In this document: positions 8,926 to 17,146 of the stretch, one piece after another
How positions within the stretch are numbered: the first letter of the stretch is position 1
How the letters are laid out: every line of letters begins with the position of its first letter
DNA from: Paracoccus sp. DMF-8
GTDB taxonomy: Bacteria; Pseudomonadota; Alphaproteobacteria; Rhodobacterales; Rhodobacteraceae
Length of the DNA stretch: 64,000 bases
NCBI RefSeq assembly: GCF_029309835.1
Contig: NZ_JARJHL010000010.1
Span: 682,001-746,000 of the forward strand
Reading direction: 5' to 3'
Position numbers and translations under genes: made by a program
The notes under the pieces: generated by a model
Seen by the model: the letters and a program-made list of their open reading frames with translations, nothing else
Database searches by the model: none
What the model was told of the DNA's origin: nothing

Positions 8926-9308
8926 CTATCGCACTCATGGCCTTGGTCAATGCCGCCGGATATCTGGCCGTGATCTGGGCCTTTCGCGGATCTTTCCGCG
9001 AGTTCAGCACCGCAACCTGGTGGTTTGCGGTCGGATTCGCCGTACTGGCGGGGGCGATCATCTTCCGGGGGCTGTATTGGGATGTCGGTATGCCTTTGAT
9101 GCGGATGTGGCTCCCCGGTGCGGCTGCATGGCAAACCGAGAACATCGGCCGCTACATCAACATCGTTTTCAGTTTGATGAAGATGGCCGCGTTCTACTGC
9201 GCCCTGAAATGCCGCCAGATGATGATTCCCGAAATTGAGCGGCCTTACTGGCCGGTCTGGCGGGCTTGGCTGCATCCGACGCGGATCAGGCTGCTGCCTT
9301 GGCGCTGA
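8916..9308 (+). CDS. Phage membrane protein, about three TM helices
   Basis: 130 residues with hydrophobic helices at about 1-22 (LTIALMALVNAAGYLAVIW), 34-54 (WWFAVGFAVLAGAIIFRGLYW) and 80-98 (INIVFSLMKMAAFYCALK), ending in a basic Trp/Arg/Pro-rich tail. Position immediately before the endolysin and after a membrane/coiled-coil pair suggests a holin or other lysis membrane protein. No family was recognised, so this is context only. Confidence 0.7.
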   Translation: MALTIALMALVNAAGYLAVIWAFRGSFREFSTATWWFAVGFAVLAGAIIFRGLYWDVGMPLMRMWLPGAAAWQTENIGRYINIVFSLMKMAAFYCALKCRQMMIPEIERPYWPVWRAWLHPTRIRLLPWR

Positions 9309-9333
9309 GCAATATCAATTTCTTTGATATTGC
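9309..9333 (+). other. AT-rich perfect hairpin after the membrane-protein stop
   Basis: GCAATATCAA and TTGATATTGC form a perfect 10-bp inverted repeat with a 5-base loop, starting right after the TGA at 9306-9308. There is no T run on the + strand, so it may be an mRNA-processing or end-protecting structure or a protein-binding palindrome. The remaining bases up to 9450 show no coding signal. Confidence 0.5.
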
Positions 9334-9450
9334 CCTGACCGATTTCCACCACCTCTGACACCACCCTTTCACCCGGCAATAGCTGGCTGAAACACCGATT
9401 CACGCCCGCCGCGGGCACCACCCGCGCGCGGGCTTTCCCATGGGAAAATC

Positions 9451-10170
9451 ATGAAACGCATCATCCTGCACTGGTCTGCGGGCGGCCATGCCGTGTCCGC
9501 GCTGGACCGTCAGCATTACCATTTCATCATCGACGGTGGCGGGGCGGTCCACGAAGGCGCGCACCGGCCCGAAGCAAATACTGGGTTTCTGCGATCCGGC
9601 GCATATGCCGCGCACACCCTGAACGCCAATACCGACAGCATCGGGGTTGCGCTGGCCGCTATGGCGGGCGCCGTCGAGCGTCCATTTTCACCCGGCCGCG
9701 CGCCGATCACCGAGGCGCAGGTTTCCGCGCTGGTCCGGCTTTGCGCCGATCTGTGCCGCCGCTACGGGATCCCGGTCACGCGCAAGACCGTCCTTTCCCA
9801 TGCCGAAGTTCAGCCCTCGCTGGGCATCGCTCAGCGCGGAAAATGGGACATCGCGTGGTTGCCCGGCATGGGCGGCCCCGGAGATCCGGTGATGGTGGGT
9901 GACATGCTGCGCGAACGCATCGCCGCCGCAATGGGGTCGGCGGATACCATCCGCACCGCCGAGCATCCGACCCTGCAACGCGGCGATATCAGCACGTTGG
10001 TCAGCAAGGCGCAGGCGCTGCTGCTTGCCAAGGGCCACGACCCCAAGGGCGTCGATGGCAATTTCGGCGCGCGCACCCGCACCGCCGTCATCAGCTTCCA
10101 AACCGCGCGTGGCATCCCCGCGACCGGCATCATCAACGCGGCCACATGGGCCGCCCTCCTGAAAGGATAG
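9451..10170 (+). CDS. Endolysin: N-acetylmuramoyl-L-alanine amidase with PG-binding domain
   Basis: 239 residues. Residues 1-150 are an Amidase_2-type zinc amidase: first zinc His in IILHWSAGG, substrate loop around YHFIIDGGG, and second site in TVLSHAEV with the KWDIAW block. Residues about 165-239 are a PG_binding_1 repeat (LVSKAQALLLAKGHDPKG, then VDGNFGARTRTAVISFQ). It cleaves the amide between muramic acid and the stem peptide to release phage. No signal peptide is visible, so it depends on a holin. A GGGAAAATC stretch precedes the ATG. Confidence 0.92.
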   Translation: MKRIILHWSAGGHAVSALDRQHYHFIIDGGGAVHEGAHRPEANTGFLRSGAYAAHTLNANTDSIGVALAAMAGAVERPFSPGRAPITEAQVSALVRLCADLCRRYGIPVTRKTVLSHAEVQPSLGIAQRGKWDIAWLPGMGGPGDPVMVGDMLRERIAAAMGSADTIRTAEHPTLQRGDISTLVSKAQALLLAKGHDPKGVDGNFGARTRTAVISFQTARGIPATGIINAATWAALLKG

Positions 10171-10174
10171 AGAA

Positions 10175-10567
10175 ATGCGCGACATCGTGACCGCGATCAC
10201 CCCCGGCCTTGTCGAAATCCTCGGCGTCCTGCTGACCGGCATCATTGCATGGGCTTCGGCCAAGGCCCGCGAGAAATGGGGCATCGACATCGAGGCCCGG
10301 CACCGCCAGGCGCTGCAATCGGCGCTGATGACCGGCGCGCGGTTGGCGCTGGCCCATGAGCTGACCGGCCAGAAGGCGCTGGACATCATCCTGCACTATG
10401 TGCGCCAGTCCGTGCCCGATGCCATCAACAACCTGAATCCTGACCCCGATGTGCTGGTCGATCTTGCTAAGGCGAACCTTGAACAGGCCGTGACCGAGAA
10501 GGCGCGCGATCTGGCCGGTGGGGCCGTCGATAAGCTGACCGAAGCCCTGAAACGGGCAGGGGCTTAA
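10175..10567 (+). CDS. Phage holin-like membrane protein
   Basis: 130 residues. One N-terminal hydrophobic helix (LVEILGVLLTGIIAWAS, about 12-28) is followed by a long charged helical region (AKAREKWGIDIEARHRQAL, and QAVTEKARDLAGGAVDKL at the end). This resembles phage holins of the 6_1 type, with a single TM and a cytoplasmic helical domain. It starts 5 bases after the endolysin, supporting a lysis role. It ends just before a strong terminator. Confidence 0.6.
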   Translation: MRDIVTAITPGLVEILGVLLTGIIAWASAKAREKWGIDIEARHRQALQSALMTGARLALAHELTGQKALDIILHYVRQSVPDAINNLNPDPDVLVDLAKANLEQAVTEKARDLAGGAVDKLTEALKRAGA

Positions 10568-10583
10568 CTCACCGAACACAATA

Positions 10584-10617
10584 GGCCGCCCCCGAGCAAA
10601 ACGGGGGCGGCCCTTTT
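10584..10617 (+). terminator. Rho-independent terminator after lysis genes
   Basis: GGCCGCCCCCG (10584-10594) pairs perfectly with CGGGGGCGGCC (10602-10612), an 11-bp stem with an AGCAAAA loop, followed by CTTTT. It closes the tail-lysis transcript and separates it from the surface-protein cassette that starts at 10642. Confidence 0.85.
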
Positions 10618-10641
10618 CGCGTATCTGGATGGTGCTGGCCG

Positions 10642-11610
10642 ATGACGATTCCAACTGACGATATGGCCGCAGCCGGGGTCGACCCGACGGTCATTGCCGC
10701 ATTCGATGCGGTCAACGCTGCATTTTCCGCGCTGCGCAACACACTCAAGCCTGCGACGATGGAGGATCTTGCCCGGATTTCTGCCGAAGTTCATCGCCTG
10801 CGCGTCGCAGTCGCCGGATCGACCGGCAGCGGTCCCGTTGCCCCCGAAACGCTGGCCCGGATCGCCGATCTGGAAACCGCGCTGGCAGCGGCGCTGGCGC
10901 GGATCGAGGCGCTGGAGGGTGGCGAGACGCCGCAGCCGGGCGTGGCGCCGTCGCTGGTGACGGCCGGTGTGATCAGCCCGGTGACCGGCCCGTTCGGGAC
11001 CGTCTTTGACCTGACGGCCCCGGTTTTTTCGGGCACGCCCACCCCGACCGTGACCCGCAGCGCCACATTTGACGGCCAGCCCGTCGCTCTCGTCGGAGAC
11101 AGCTTCGTCGGGACCGGGCCGGGCGAATTGGTGGTGACCTGGACGGCGTCAAACGGCTACGGGGCCCCGGCGGTCAGCACGGCCAGCGCGACGATCACAG
11201 CCGCGCTCACCAGCCCGGTCGTCACCGATGATCCTGCGATCAGCCCTGCGCCAGCGACCGGCGGCACATCCACGCTGGACATTGGCGCGGCGACCGGCAG
11301 CCCGGCCCCGGAAGCCACATGGGTGGCACAGATCGACGGCTGGCCGGATCAGACCGGCACAGGGGGCGGGCTGATCGTCTGGCCCGAGGTCAGCGCCGAC
11401 ACCGCCTGGACGGTTACGGTCACCTGGGCCAACGGCGTCGGAGACCCTGCGGCTGTGACACTGGAAGGAACCATCATCGCAGACGCGCCCGAGCCGCCCG
11501 CCGAATGGACCCTGACCGGCGGCGCGGGCGAAATCATCATCACAGCCATGCCCGCCGTGCCTGCCCTGATCGGCACGGGCGGCGAGGGCGAAATCACAAT
11601 CGAGGAATGA
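10642..11610 (+). CDS. Phage surface protein: helical anchor plus Ig-like domains (copy A)
   Basis: 322 residues. Residues 1-95 are helical (AAGVDPTVIAAFDAVNAAF, LARISAEVHRLRVAVA, then ALAAALARIEALEGG) and resemble the N-terminus of the protein at 13753. Residues about 110-290 are Thr/Val/Gly-rich beta repeats with periodic W-T-x-T-W-A/S-N-G strands, as in Ig-like folds. The C-terminus ends in a repeated GGxGEIxI motif (GGAGEIIIT and GGEGEITIE). No signal peptide. It is followed one base later by the SGNH protein, so the two are probably assembled together on the virion. Function inferred. Confidence 0.7.
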   Translation: MTIPTDDMAAAGVDPTVIAAFDAVNAAFSALRNTLKPATMEDLARISAEVHRLRVAVAGSTGSGPVAPETLARIADLETALAAALARIEALEGGETPQPGVAPSLVTAGVISPVTGPFGTVFDLTAPVFSGTPTPTVTRSATFDGQPVALVGDSFVGTGPGELVVTWTASNGYGAPAVSTASATITAALTSPVVTDDPAISPAPATGGTSTLDIGAATGSPAPEATWVAQIDGWPDQTGTGGGLIVWPEVSADTAWTVTVTWANGVGDPAAVTLEGTIIADAPEPPAEWTLTGGAGEIIITAMPAVPALIGTGGEGEITIEE

Positions 11611-11611
11611 C

Positions 11612-13693
11612 ATGGCAAATCGCATCATCGTCACCGACGCCGACCTGACCGGAGACACCATCCGCTTTGTCCAGCGCACGGCCCTGCCGCAGACCATCAG
11701 CGGCACGGCGGCGGGCACATGGCATGTGCTCAATACCGCCATGTCGGGGCCGGTCGAGGTGCTGGGCCTGCCGGGCCAACTGCGCGCGGCCTCCACCGAT
11801 GCCTCGACCACGATCAACTCGGGCCACAGCCTGACCGACGCCTATGCGGCGTGGCACACGTCTGTCCGCGACACCATGCAGACGCTCGGCATCACCGATC
11901 CGCACGGTGCAAAATTCGCGATTGCGACCATGCCGGGATCGTCCATGGCAGCGCGGTGGGGGCACGGTTTCGACGTGACGTGGCCAGAGGGTGGATATTT
12001 CGGAAATGGTCGCACCGACATCTATGGGTTTGATACCCTGATGATCACCGAGGCCGGGCCGCCAGTGCCCATCGAAAACACCGCCTCGCGCGATATCTGG
12101 CTGCGGCAACTCGACTACCTGTGCCGATTTTCGGCCAATGCCATCGAAAACGGCAAGCCTGATTTCGGTACGGAGGTCGTATTCTGGTCGATCTGGCCGG
12201 ATGCGCAGGTCTGGGCCAGTGACCCATCGTCGGACTACAACTGGTGGCGCACGAACTACCCCAATTTCCGCGATGCGCTGGTCAAATACGGCGAGATTTT
12301 CCGGCACATGACCGACTATGCGGCTTGGAAAATGCGCCAGCTTTATCCGGGACTGCCCGAGGACTGGCGGATCTGGATCATCCCCGGTCACCTGTGGATG
12401 CGGCACCTGTATGACGATATCGCCGCCGAGATCGCGCCGGGATACACGACGATTGCCGACGCATTTACCGATGGCATCCATCCCACGCCAGCATCCGAAT
12501 ACGGCCTGCATTGCTTTGTCCTGACCTGCCTGTATCAACTCGATATCGCCGCCTATGACGCGCTGCACGGGGGCGTCCGCATCCCTGCGGGCATGACCAG
12601 GCAACAGGCCGAATATTACTGGGCGCTGGCCCTGCGGGTCGCACAGGAGTATGAGCCTGCCGGATGGGGCGGCACCGAGGGCGGCGAGATCGAATATGAC
12701 CCGCTCATCACCCCCGACTGGTTGCCGGACTGGACCTTCGACGGCACCGATGTCGTCACCGGCGCGCCAGAGGCTGACGGCCTGCCGGTTATCTCCGGTG
12801 ATACGTTGCTGGGCGAGACGCTGACCGCAACCCCGCCGAACTGGCTCGGATATCCCGCGCCGACGTCCACATCCGGCCTGTGGTCCACGTCACCGGACGG
12901 CGTGACATGGACGCCGACCACCGAGACCGGCACCACGATCACCCTGCTGCTGGAGCATGTGGGGCTGGTGTTGCGCTATTCGGCGACCGCGACCAACAGC
13001 GTCGGCCCCACCACGGTGCACTCGCTGCCCACCGATCCTGTTGTCGACGACACGGTTGCGGCGCTACCCTCGGATCACGTCCTGCATATGACAGCGACGG
13101 ATCATGACGGCCCGGCGCTGACCGGCACCGCTCCGACCGCTGTTGATGGGGTGCTGCGGTTTGCCCGCTACGCCGCTGTCGATGACGCTCCGCGAGTGGC
13201 TCTGACGGCCACGGAGATGTATCTCTGCATGGCTGTTCGCCCGACCGGGACCGGCAACACGGATCTGATGACCGCCAACAACCGCACAAATGATCCTTGG
13301 ACCGACAACCCGAACAAGACCGCTGCATCCAGCCCGAACCAAGGGTCACGTTTCGAGGCCAACTACTTCCAGTCAGGTCCGGCACCGACCGTCAACCGAG
13401 CGCCCGAGGGAAGCTATGTCCAAGGTGACTGGCATGTTGTCGAGTTCTTCTGGGATGCGGTCGGCACGACTGTCCGCGTGATCCACGACAACACCGACTA
13501 CGGCGATACAGCCGCCCCATACGCCGTGGGCGCAACACTGGCAGAGACCACAACGCTATGGCTGCATCCCGTCATCGGTGCGGGCGATCCGGTGGCGACT
13601 GACGTCGCGGAACTCGTGGTCTATGACCGCATCCCGACCCCGGCAGAGCGCGCCAGCATCAGGGCCGTGATGGCCGAGAGCGTGCCGACTTAA
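11612..13693 (+). CDS. SGNH-hydrolase-like virion protein with beta-sandwich tail
   Basis: 693 residues; the start follows the previous stop by one base, with GAGGAATG as ribosome site. Residues about 60-330 carry SGNH/GDSL-type marks: the Ser block NSGHSLTDAY and the C-terminal Asp-x-x-His block FTDGIHPTPASEY, so a Ser-Asp-His esterase is plausible. Residues about 380-480 are Ig-like (WSTSPDGVTWTPTTETG), and about 490-690 resemble a concanavalin/LamG-like sandwich (FFWDAVGTTVRVIHDN). Phage SGNH proteins often deacetylate capsule or O-antigen. It ends 14 bases before a terminator. Confidence 0.72.
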   Translation: MANRIIVTDADLTGDTIRFVQRTALPQTISGTAAGTWHVLNTAMSGPVEVLGLPGQLRAASTDASTTINSGHSLTDAYAAWHTSVRDTMQTLGITDPHGAKFAIATMPGSSMAARWGHGFDVTWPEGGYFGNGRTDIYGFDTLMITEAGPPVPIENTASRDIWLRQLDYLCRFSANAIENGKPDFGTEVVFWSIWPDAQVWASDPSSDYNWWRTNYPNFRDALVKYGEIFRHMTDYAAWKMRQLYPGLPEDWRIWIIPGHLWMRHLYDDIAAEIAPGYTTIADAFTDGIHPTPASEYGLHCFVLTCLYQLDIAAYDALHGGVRIPAGMTRQQAEYYWALALRVAQEYEPAGWGGTEGGEIEYDPLITPDWLPDWTFDGTDVVTGAPEADGLPVISGDTLLGETLTATPPNWLGYPAPTSTSGLWSTSPDGVTWTPTTETGTTITLLLEHVGLVLRYSATATNSVGPTTVHSLPTDPVVDDTVAALPSDHVLHMTATDHDGPALTGTAPTAVDGVLRFARYAAVDDAPRVALTATEMYLCMAVRPTGTGNTDLMTANNRTNDPWTDNPNKTAASSPNQGSRFEANYFQSGPAPTVNRAPEGSYVQGDWHVVEFFWDAVGTTVRVIHDNTDYGDTAAPYAVGATLAETTTLWLHPVIGAGDPVATDVAELVVYDRIPTPAERASIRAVMAESVPT

Positions 13694-13707
13694 TCACCAA
13701 GCAAGCA

Positions 13708-13729
13708 GGGGGCCATCGGCCCCCTTTTT
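13708..13729 (+). terminator. Rho-independent terminator after first surface module
   Basis: GGGGGCC and GGCCCCC form a 7-bp stem with an ATC loop, followed directly by TTTTT. It separates the first anchor/SGNH pair from the second, meaning the second pair has its own promoter or relies on read-through. Confidence 0.82.
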
Positions 13730-13752
13730 CATTCTCTAGGGGGTCCGTAAAT

Positions 13753-15129
13753 ATGGACGTCACCACGTTTGAGGCGCAGGCCCAAGGGCTTCGCGCCGCG
13801 GGGATCAGTGCCGATATCATTGCGGCCTTGGTCCAGATGTATAGGATCATCCGGTCGATCGATCAGGCATCCCGCCAACCCGTTTCGCCCGAGCAACTGG
13901 CCGCTCTGGCGTCCGAACTGCTTGCCTTCCGGATTGTCGTGGCGGATTTCAACGTCGAATCTGGCAACCTGCGCCGCGAGGTCACGAGCATGGCGACGTC
14001 GGTCGCTGCCGCCCGCGCCCAATCACAAGAGGCGGCCCTTGCGTCCAGCGCGGCCGAGACGGCGGCGGGACAGGCGCTGACCAAAATCAATGGCTTGAGC
14101 GTGCAGGTGCAGATCGGGTCTGAACCGGGGGGCAGCTACGACCCGGCGACCGGCGTTATCGCGATCACCGTCCCGGTATCGGCCCCAGTTCCCGGCACAG
14201 CCCCCATCATTACGCAGCAGCCCAGCATCAGCCCGGCCAGCGCGACGGTGGGGGACAGCGTGACGATCAACCTGGGCGCGGCGACGGGCGCAGATGGACC
14301 GCCGACGTGGACGCTGATGCTTGGATCGACTGACGTGACCGCGCAGGCGATTGGCGATCCGCTGGCCTATGAGACCACGGCGGCGGGCACCCTGACGCTG
14401 GCGGTGTCGTGGAGCAATGCGCATGACAGCACGGTTGCAACGCCTGCCGTGATCGAGGTCGAGGATGCGCCGACGCCCGGTGTCGATCTGGAAGCCGTCA
14501 GCTACCTGCATCTGGACGGCGCGCTGCCCTTCACCGGCACGTCGGCGGCGATCACCGGGTTTACGGCAGAGGGCACTGGCGCGCGTGCGTTTACCATCGT
14601 CGGGACCGGCGCGGAGGTCGGGATGGATCCGGCGCGCGGGCCGCTGTTTGCATCGGGCAAATACGCCCGAAACACCGGCAACACGGCCAGCATCGCGGAC
14701 GGGTTTATCGCGCTGGTCGAGTTTGAGGTTGATGAGGCGTCCGCAACAGACACCCCGCTGGCGCTGGCAACTGGCATCACCCTCAATATGAGGTGGGACG
14801 GCAGCGCGAACCGCCTGCAATACAACTGCAATTTCGGCAGCGGAAACGTAAACTGGAACGGCGTCACGGCCCCGGCGCTGCCCATCGCGGCAATCGAGGT
14901 GGATCCGGTTGCGGAGACGGTCCGGTATTGGGATGGCGAAAAAATCGTCACCGTCACAGGCCAGACCTTGACGGGCTTGTCTTTCGGGCAGATCGACATC
15001 GGCAACAGCCTGACCGGCGCCGTCACGCGCGCCAACGTCATCACGTGCGGTAGCGGGGCGGCATGGCCCGTGTCGTTCGAGGATGCGCTGAACGAATACG
15101 GCGCGGGGATCACGCCCCCTTTTCCCTGA
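13753..15129 (+). CDS. Phage surface protein: helical anchor, Ig-like and LamG-like domains (copy B)
   Basis: 458 residues. The N-terminal helical part (LRAAGISADIIAALVQMY, LAALASELLAFRIVVADF) aligns by eye with that of the protein at 10642 over about 50 residues, then a coiled coil runs to about residue 115. An Ig-like block (SPASATVGDSVTINLGAATG) follows, then a LamG-type sandwich from about 245 (YLHLDGALPF, GFIALVEFEVDEASA). Nothing catalytic is seen. It is followed by an SGNH-like gene as in copy A, so this is the second half of a repeated module. Confidence 0.7.
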   Translation: MDVTTFEAQAQGLRAAGISADIIAALVQMYRIIRSIDQASRQPVSPEQLAALASELLAFRIVVADFNVESGNLRREVTSMATSVAAARAQSQEAALASSAAETAAGQALTKINGLSVQVQIGSEPGGSYDPATGVIAITVPVSAPVPGTAPIITQQPSISPASATVGDSVTINLGAATGADGPPTWTLMLGSTDVTAQAIGDPLAYETTAAGTLTLAVSWSNAHDSTVATPAVIEVEDAPTPGVDLEAVSYLHLDGALPFTGTSAAITGFTAEGTGARAFTIVGTGAEVGMDPARGPLFASGKYARNTGNTASIADGFIALVEFEVDEASATDTPLALATGITLNMRWDGSANRLQYNCNFGSGNVNWNGVTAPALPIAAIEVDPVAETVRYWDGEKIVTVTGQTLTGLSFGQIDIGNSLTGAVTRANVITCGSGAAWPVSFEDALNEYGAGITPPFP

Positions 15130-15185
15130 CCGGCCTGCGCATTTCCCTCCACAATCGGCAGTCCGAGGGTGGAGCGCGGACCGGG

Positions 15186-16370
15186 ATGGGAACGGCGATG
15201 ATCGACGGGCTGGCGGGGCAGATGACCTATCTGGCGGGCCTGCGCACCGAGGGCGGGGCTGTCGTCGCGCCGTGGGGGCCGGGCGACCAGCCGCTGAATA
15301 TGGCGATCCCGGCGACCGGCATCACCGATATCGCCCCAGCGCTTGGCGGTCGAGGCGGCATCCTGCTGTCGGCGCAGTCCTGCTACCTGCACCGCACGAT
15401 TGGCGCCAACCCGGATCAGGGCGCGCTGGTGATGGATGCCGGGGTCGGCGGTCTGAATCTCGACAAGATGCTGATCGGCCAGTTGCAGGGAGATAATTAC
15501 TATTACATGTTGGGTGAGGTCGCACGGCTGGCGGTCGATCAAGACCTTGACGTCACCTGTGGCGAGATCATCCATTACATCGGCACGTCGAGCAAAAGCG
15601 AATCCTATGCCGTCGCGCTCGGCAATATCAATCTGGTTTGGGATCAGCAGCAGGATTGGTGCGAGACGACATGGGGCCAGCGCCCCGGCATCATCGCGGG
15701 CCAGACGGGCGGCGACTGCAACACCGCGCCCGATCCCTACGACGTGACCATGGCGCAGTATGATGCTGTCCGCGACCGCGGCGGCGAGATTGCGACCAGC
15801 CAGCGGATTTGGACCATCAACGACAACAATATCCACACCGACATTGATGTGTCGGTGATGATTGGCGAGGTCATTGACTGGTGCCGCGAGGAGCGGGACG
15901 CAGCGCGCAAATGGACCCCTTGGGCCAGCATCACCAAGTCCGGCGCGACCGTGACCGTATCGTTCGACCTGCGGCCCGGCGAAACGCTGGTCAACCGGTC
16001 GGATTTTTACGACGATCACGGCGGGGCGGCCGTCACGGCCCCGAACTTCGGGTTCGAGGCGGACGGCGGCATCGTGTCGGCGGTCCCCGATCTGGACGGC
16101 AACACGGTCGTCGTCACGCTGGCCAGCGCATCGGCAACGTGGTTCCGGTTCGCCATGCAGCGGCAAGACGTGCTGGCCTATGGCGTGCCATCGGGCGGGC
16201 TGACCTATAACCAGTCCGCACATCGCACCACGCTGTTTCCGAGCGAAACGCGGGCCAGCCGGTTCTATCCCGACCGGACGCTGTGGCGGTCCCTGCCGTC
16301 GTTCCACGTCCTGTTCGACGGGGATCAGGTCAACAGGCTGGACGGCACGCCGTTCGAGGGGGCGCCATGA
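15186..16370 (+). CDS. SGNH / sialate-O-acetylesterase-like phage protein
   Basis: 394 residues from the ATG at 15186; the frame is open upstream to 15063, overlapping the previous gene, so the start is uncertain. Blocks DVTCGEIIHYIGTSS and, later, NDNNIHTDIDVS look like the middle and the Asp-x-x-His blocks of sialate-esterase-type SGNH enzymes. The usual Ser block could not be placed with confidence. The C-terminal third is beta-rich. Likely a virion-borne carbohydrate esterase paired with copy B, but this is inference. It shares an ATGA overlap with the next gene. Confidence 0.6.
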   Translation: MGTAMIDGLAGQMTYLAGLRTEGGAVVAPWGPGDQPLNMAIPATGITDIAPALGGRGGILLSAQSCYLHRTIGANPDQGALVMDAGVGGLNLDKMLIGQLQGDNYYYMLGEVARLAVDQDLDVTCGEIIHYIGTSSKSESYAVALGNINLVWDQQQDWCETTWGQRPGIIAGQTGGDCNTAPDPYDVTMAQYDAVRDRGGEIATSQRIWTINDNNIHTDIDVSVMIGEVIDWCREERDAARKWTPWASITKSGATVTVSFDLRPGETLVNRSDFYDDHGGAAVTAPNFGFEADGGIVSAVPDLDGNTVVVTLASASATWFRFAMQRQDVLAYGVPSGGLTYNQSAHRTTLFPSETRASRFYPDRTLWRSLPSFHVLFDGDQVNRLDGTPFEGAP

Positions 16371-16603
16371 CGGCGCCCCACCGGGTTGCAGAATCGATAC
16401 CGATCCGAAAAAAGCGCGCGATGAAGGCAGAGCGCGACGGCGACACGTTCACCCTGCGGGGGCGGTATTGGTCAGGGACGTTCCCGATGGCGGATCTACC
16501 CGCCATGCTGGAATGGTATCGCGGTCAGCGCGAGAAGTTTCCGAAGGCGATGGGGGCCTATGACGCCACCATCGAGGCGCTGGAAAGCCTGATCGGGGAA
16601 TGA
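16367..16603 (+). CDS. Small phage protein, unknown function
   Basis: 78 residues from the ATG overlapping the upstream TGA; a longer start at 16283 would run inside the upstream gene and is rejected. The sequence (RDGDTFTLRGRYWSGTFPMA, then LPAMLEWYRGQREKFPKAM) suggests a small alpha/beta fold. No family recognised. Last + strand gene of the prophage. Confidence 0.6.
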   Translation: MTAPHRVAESIPIRKKRAMKAERDGDTFTLRGRYWSGTFPMADLPAMLEWYRGQREKFPKAMGAYDATIEALESLIGE

Positions 16604-16608
16604 CCAGA

Positions 16609-16630
16609 TGCCCGGCTATTCGGCCGGGCA
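16609..16630. terminator. Hairpin between convergent genes
   Basis: TGCCCGGC and GCCGGGCA form an 8-bp stem with a TATTCG loop, in the gap between the + strand phage gene ending at 16603 and the stop of the - strand gene at 16616. There is no T run, so a shared, weak terminator is the likely role. Confidence 0.4.
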
Positions 16631-16960
16631 CTCCCACTCATCGCGCATCACAACCCAGAGCGTCGCGGCCGCCGAATAGTGCCGTTCCTCTGGGGTGTCG
16701 CGAAGGTGGTTGCAGAGCATGTCTGAAACCTGCGTGACGACGATCCCGTTGGGAACGCACAGGCGGGATTTCTGACCTTCGCCTAAATTGGTCTGGGCGA
16801 AGATGATCGCATCGAACGCGCCCGCGGCATAGCGGTTCACGGCGGCGCGATCCCCGATGCACTGCGGCCAGAGGTCATTGCCGGTGCGGAACTGTTGCGC
16901 CGTGGCCGGTGCCGTCAGGCCCGCGAACAGCAGGGCGATGCAGATGTGTCGCTTGATCAT
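16616..16960 (-). CDS. Rap1a/Tai-type secreted protein (phage moron)
   Basis: 114 residues starting MIKRHICIALLFAGL with a clear signal peptide and a probable cleavage site after TAPATA. The mature part (GNDLWPQCIG, later CVPNGIVVTQVSDMLCNHLRD and HYSAAATLWVVMRDEWECP) matches the Rap1a/Tai family, first described as immunity proteins against Serratia type VI effectors and also common near phage lysis genes. Four cysteines are spaced for disulphides in the periplasm. It lies on the opposite strand to the late genes, at the prophage edge, typical of a lysogenically expressed moron. Exact target unknown. Confidence 0.75.
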   Translation of the reverse strand: MIKRHICIALLFAGLTAPATAQQFRTGNDLWPQCIGDRAAVNRYAAGAFDAIIFAQTNLGEGQKSRLCVPNGIVVTQVSDMLCNHLRDTPEERHYSAAATLWVVMRDEWECPAE

Positions 16961-16996
16961 ATCGTGATTCTGGCCGAATCGGCAGAATTGCGCAAT

Positions 16997-17034
16997 GCCC
17001 CCGCCCGGTCGCCCCGGTCGGGGGCGCCTTTTTT
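16997..17034 (+). terminator. Rho-independent terminator at the prophage edge
   Basis: GCCCCCG (16997-17003) pairs with CGGGGGC (17019-17025), and TTTTTT follows at 17029-17034. It would stop late phage transcription before it runs antisense into the tRNA. The 15-base loop is long, so strength is uncertain. Confidence 0.6.
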
Positions 17035-17070
17035 CGTTTCTTGGGGGCAATCCGGGTGTGTGAAAACGGC

Positions 17071-17105
17071 AAGTGCCCCCAATGCCGTCTGGTCTGGGGG
17101 CACTT
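17071..17105 (-). terminator. Terminator-like hairpin downstream of the tRNA
   Basis: AAGTGCCCCCA (17071-17081) and TGGGGGCACTT (17095-17105) form an 11-bp perfect stem. On the - strand it is followed by GCCGTTTTC. It lies 42 bases beyond the tRNA 3' end and could end the tRNA transcript. Another TTGGGGGCA copy at 17041 could compete for pairing. Confidence 0.5.
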
Positions 17106-17146
17106 TGCGTTCAGCGTGTTGATATTGATGGATAAAATTAGGATAT

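Noticed and set aside
14502..16307. 601-codon - strand frame across two phage surface genes
   Set aside because: Antisense of well-structured beta-rich coding sequence; spans a gene junction and has no ribosome site.
1..17146. Gene transfer agent or pure tail-like bacteriocin instead of a prophage
   Set aside because: Gene order is P2-like with sheath, tube, U, X and D, unlike the siphovirus-like GTA. Whether head genes exist upstream cannot be seen, so a tailocin is not excluded but is not supported.
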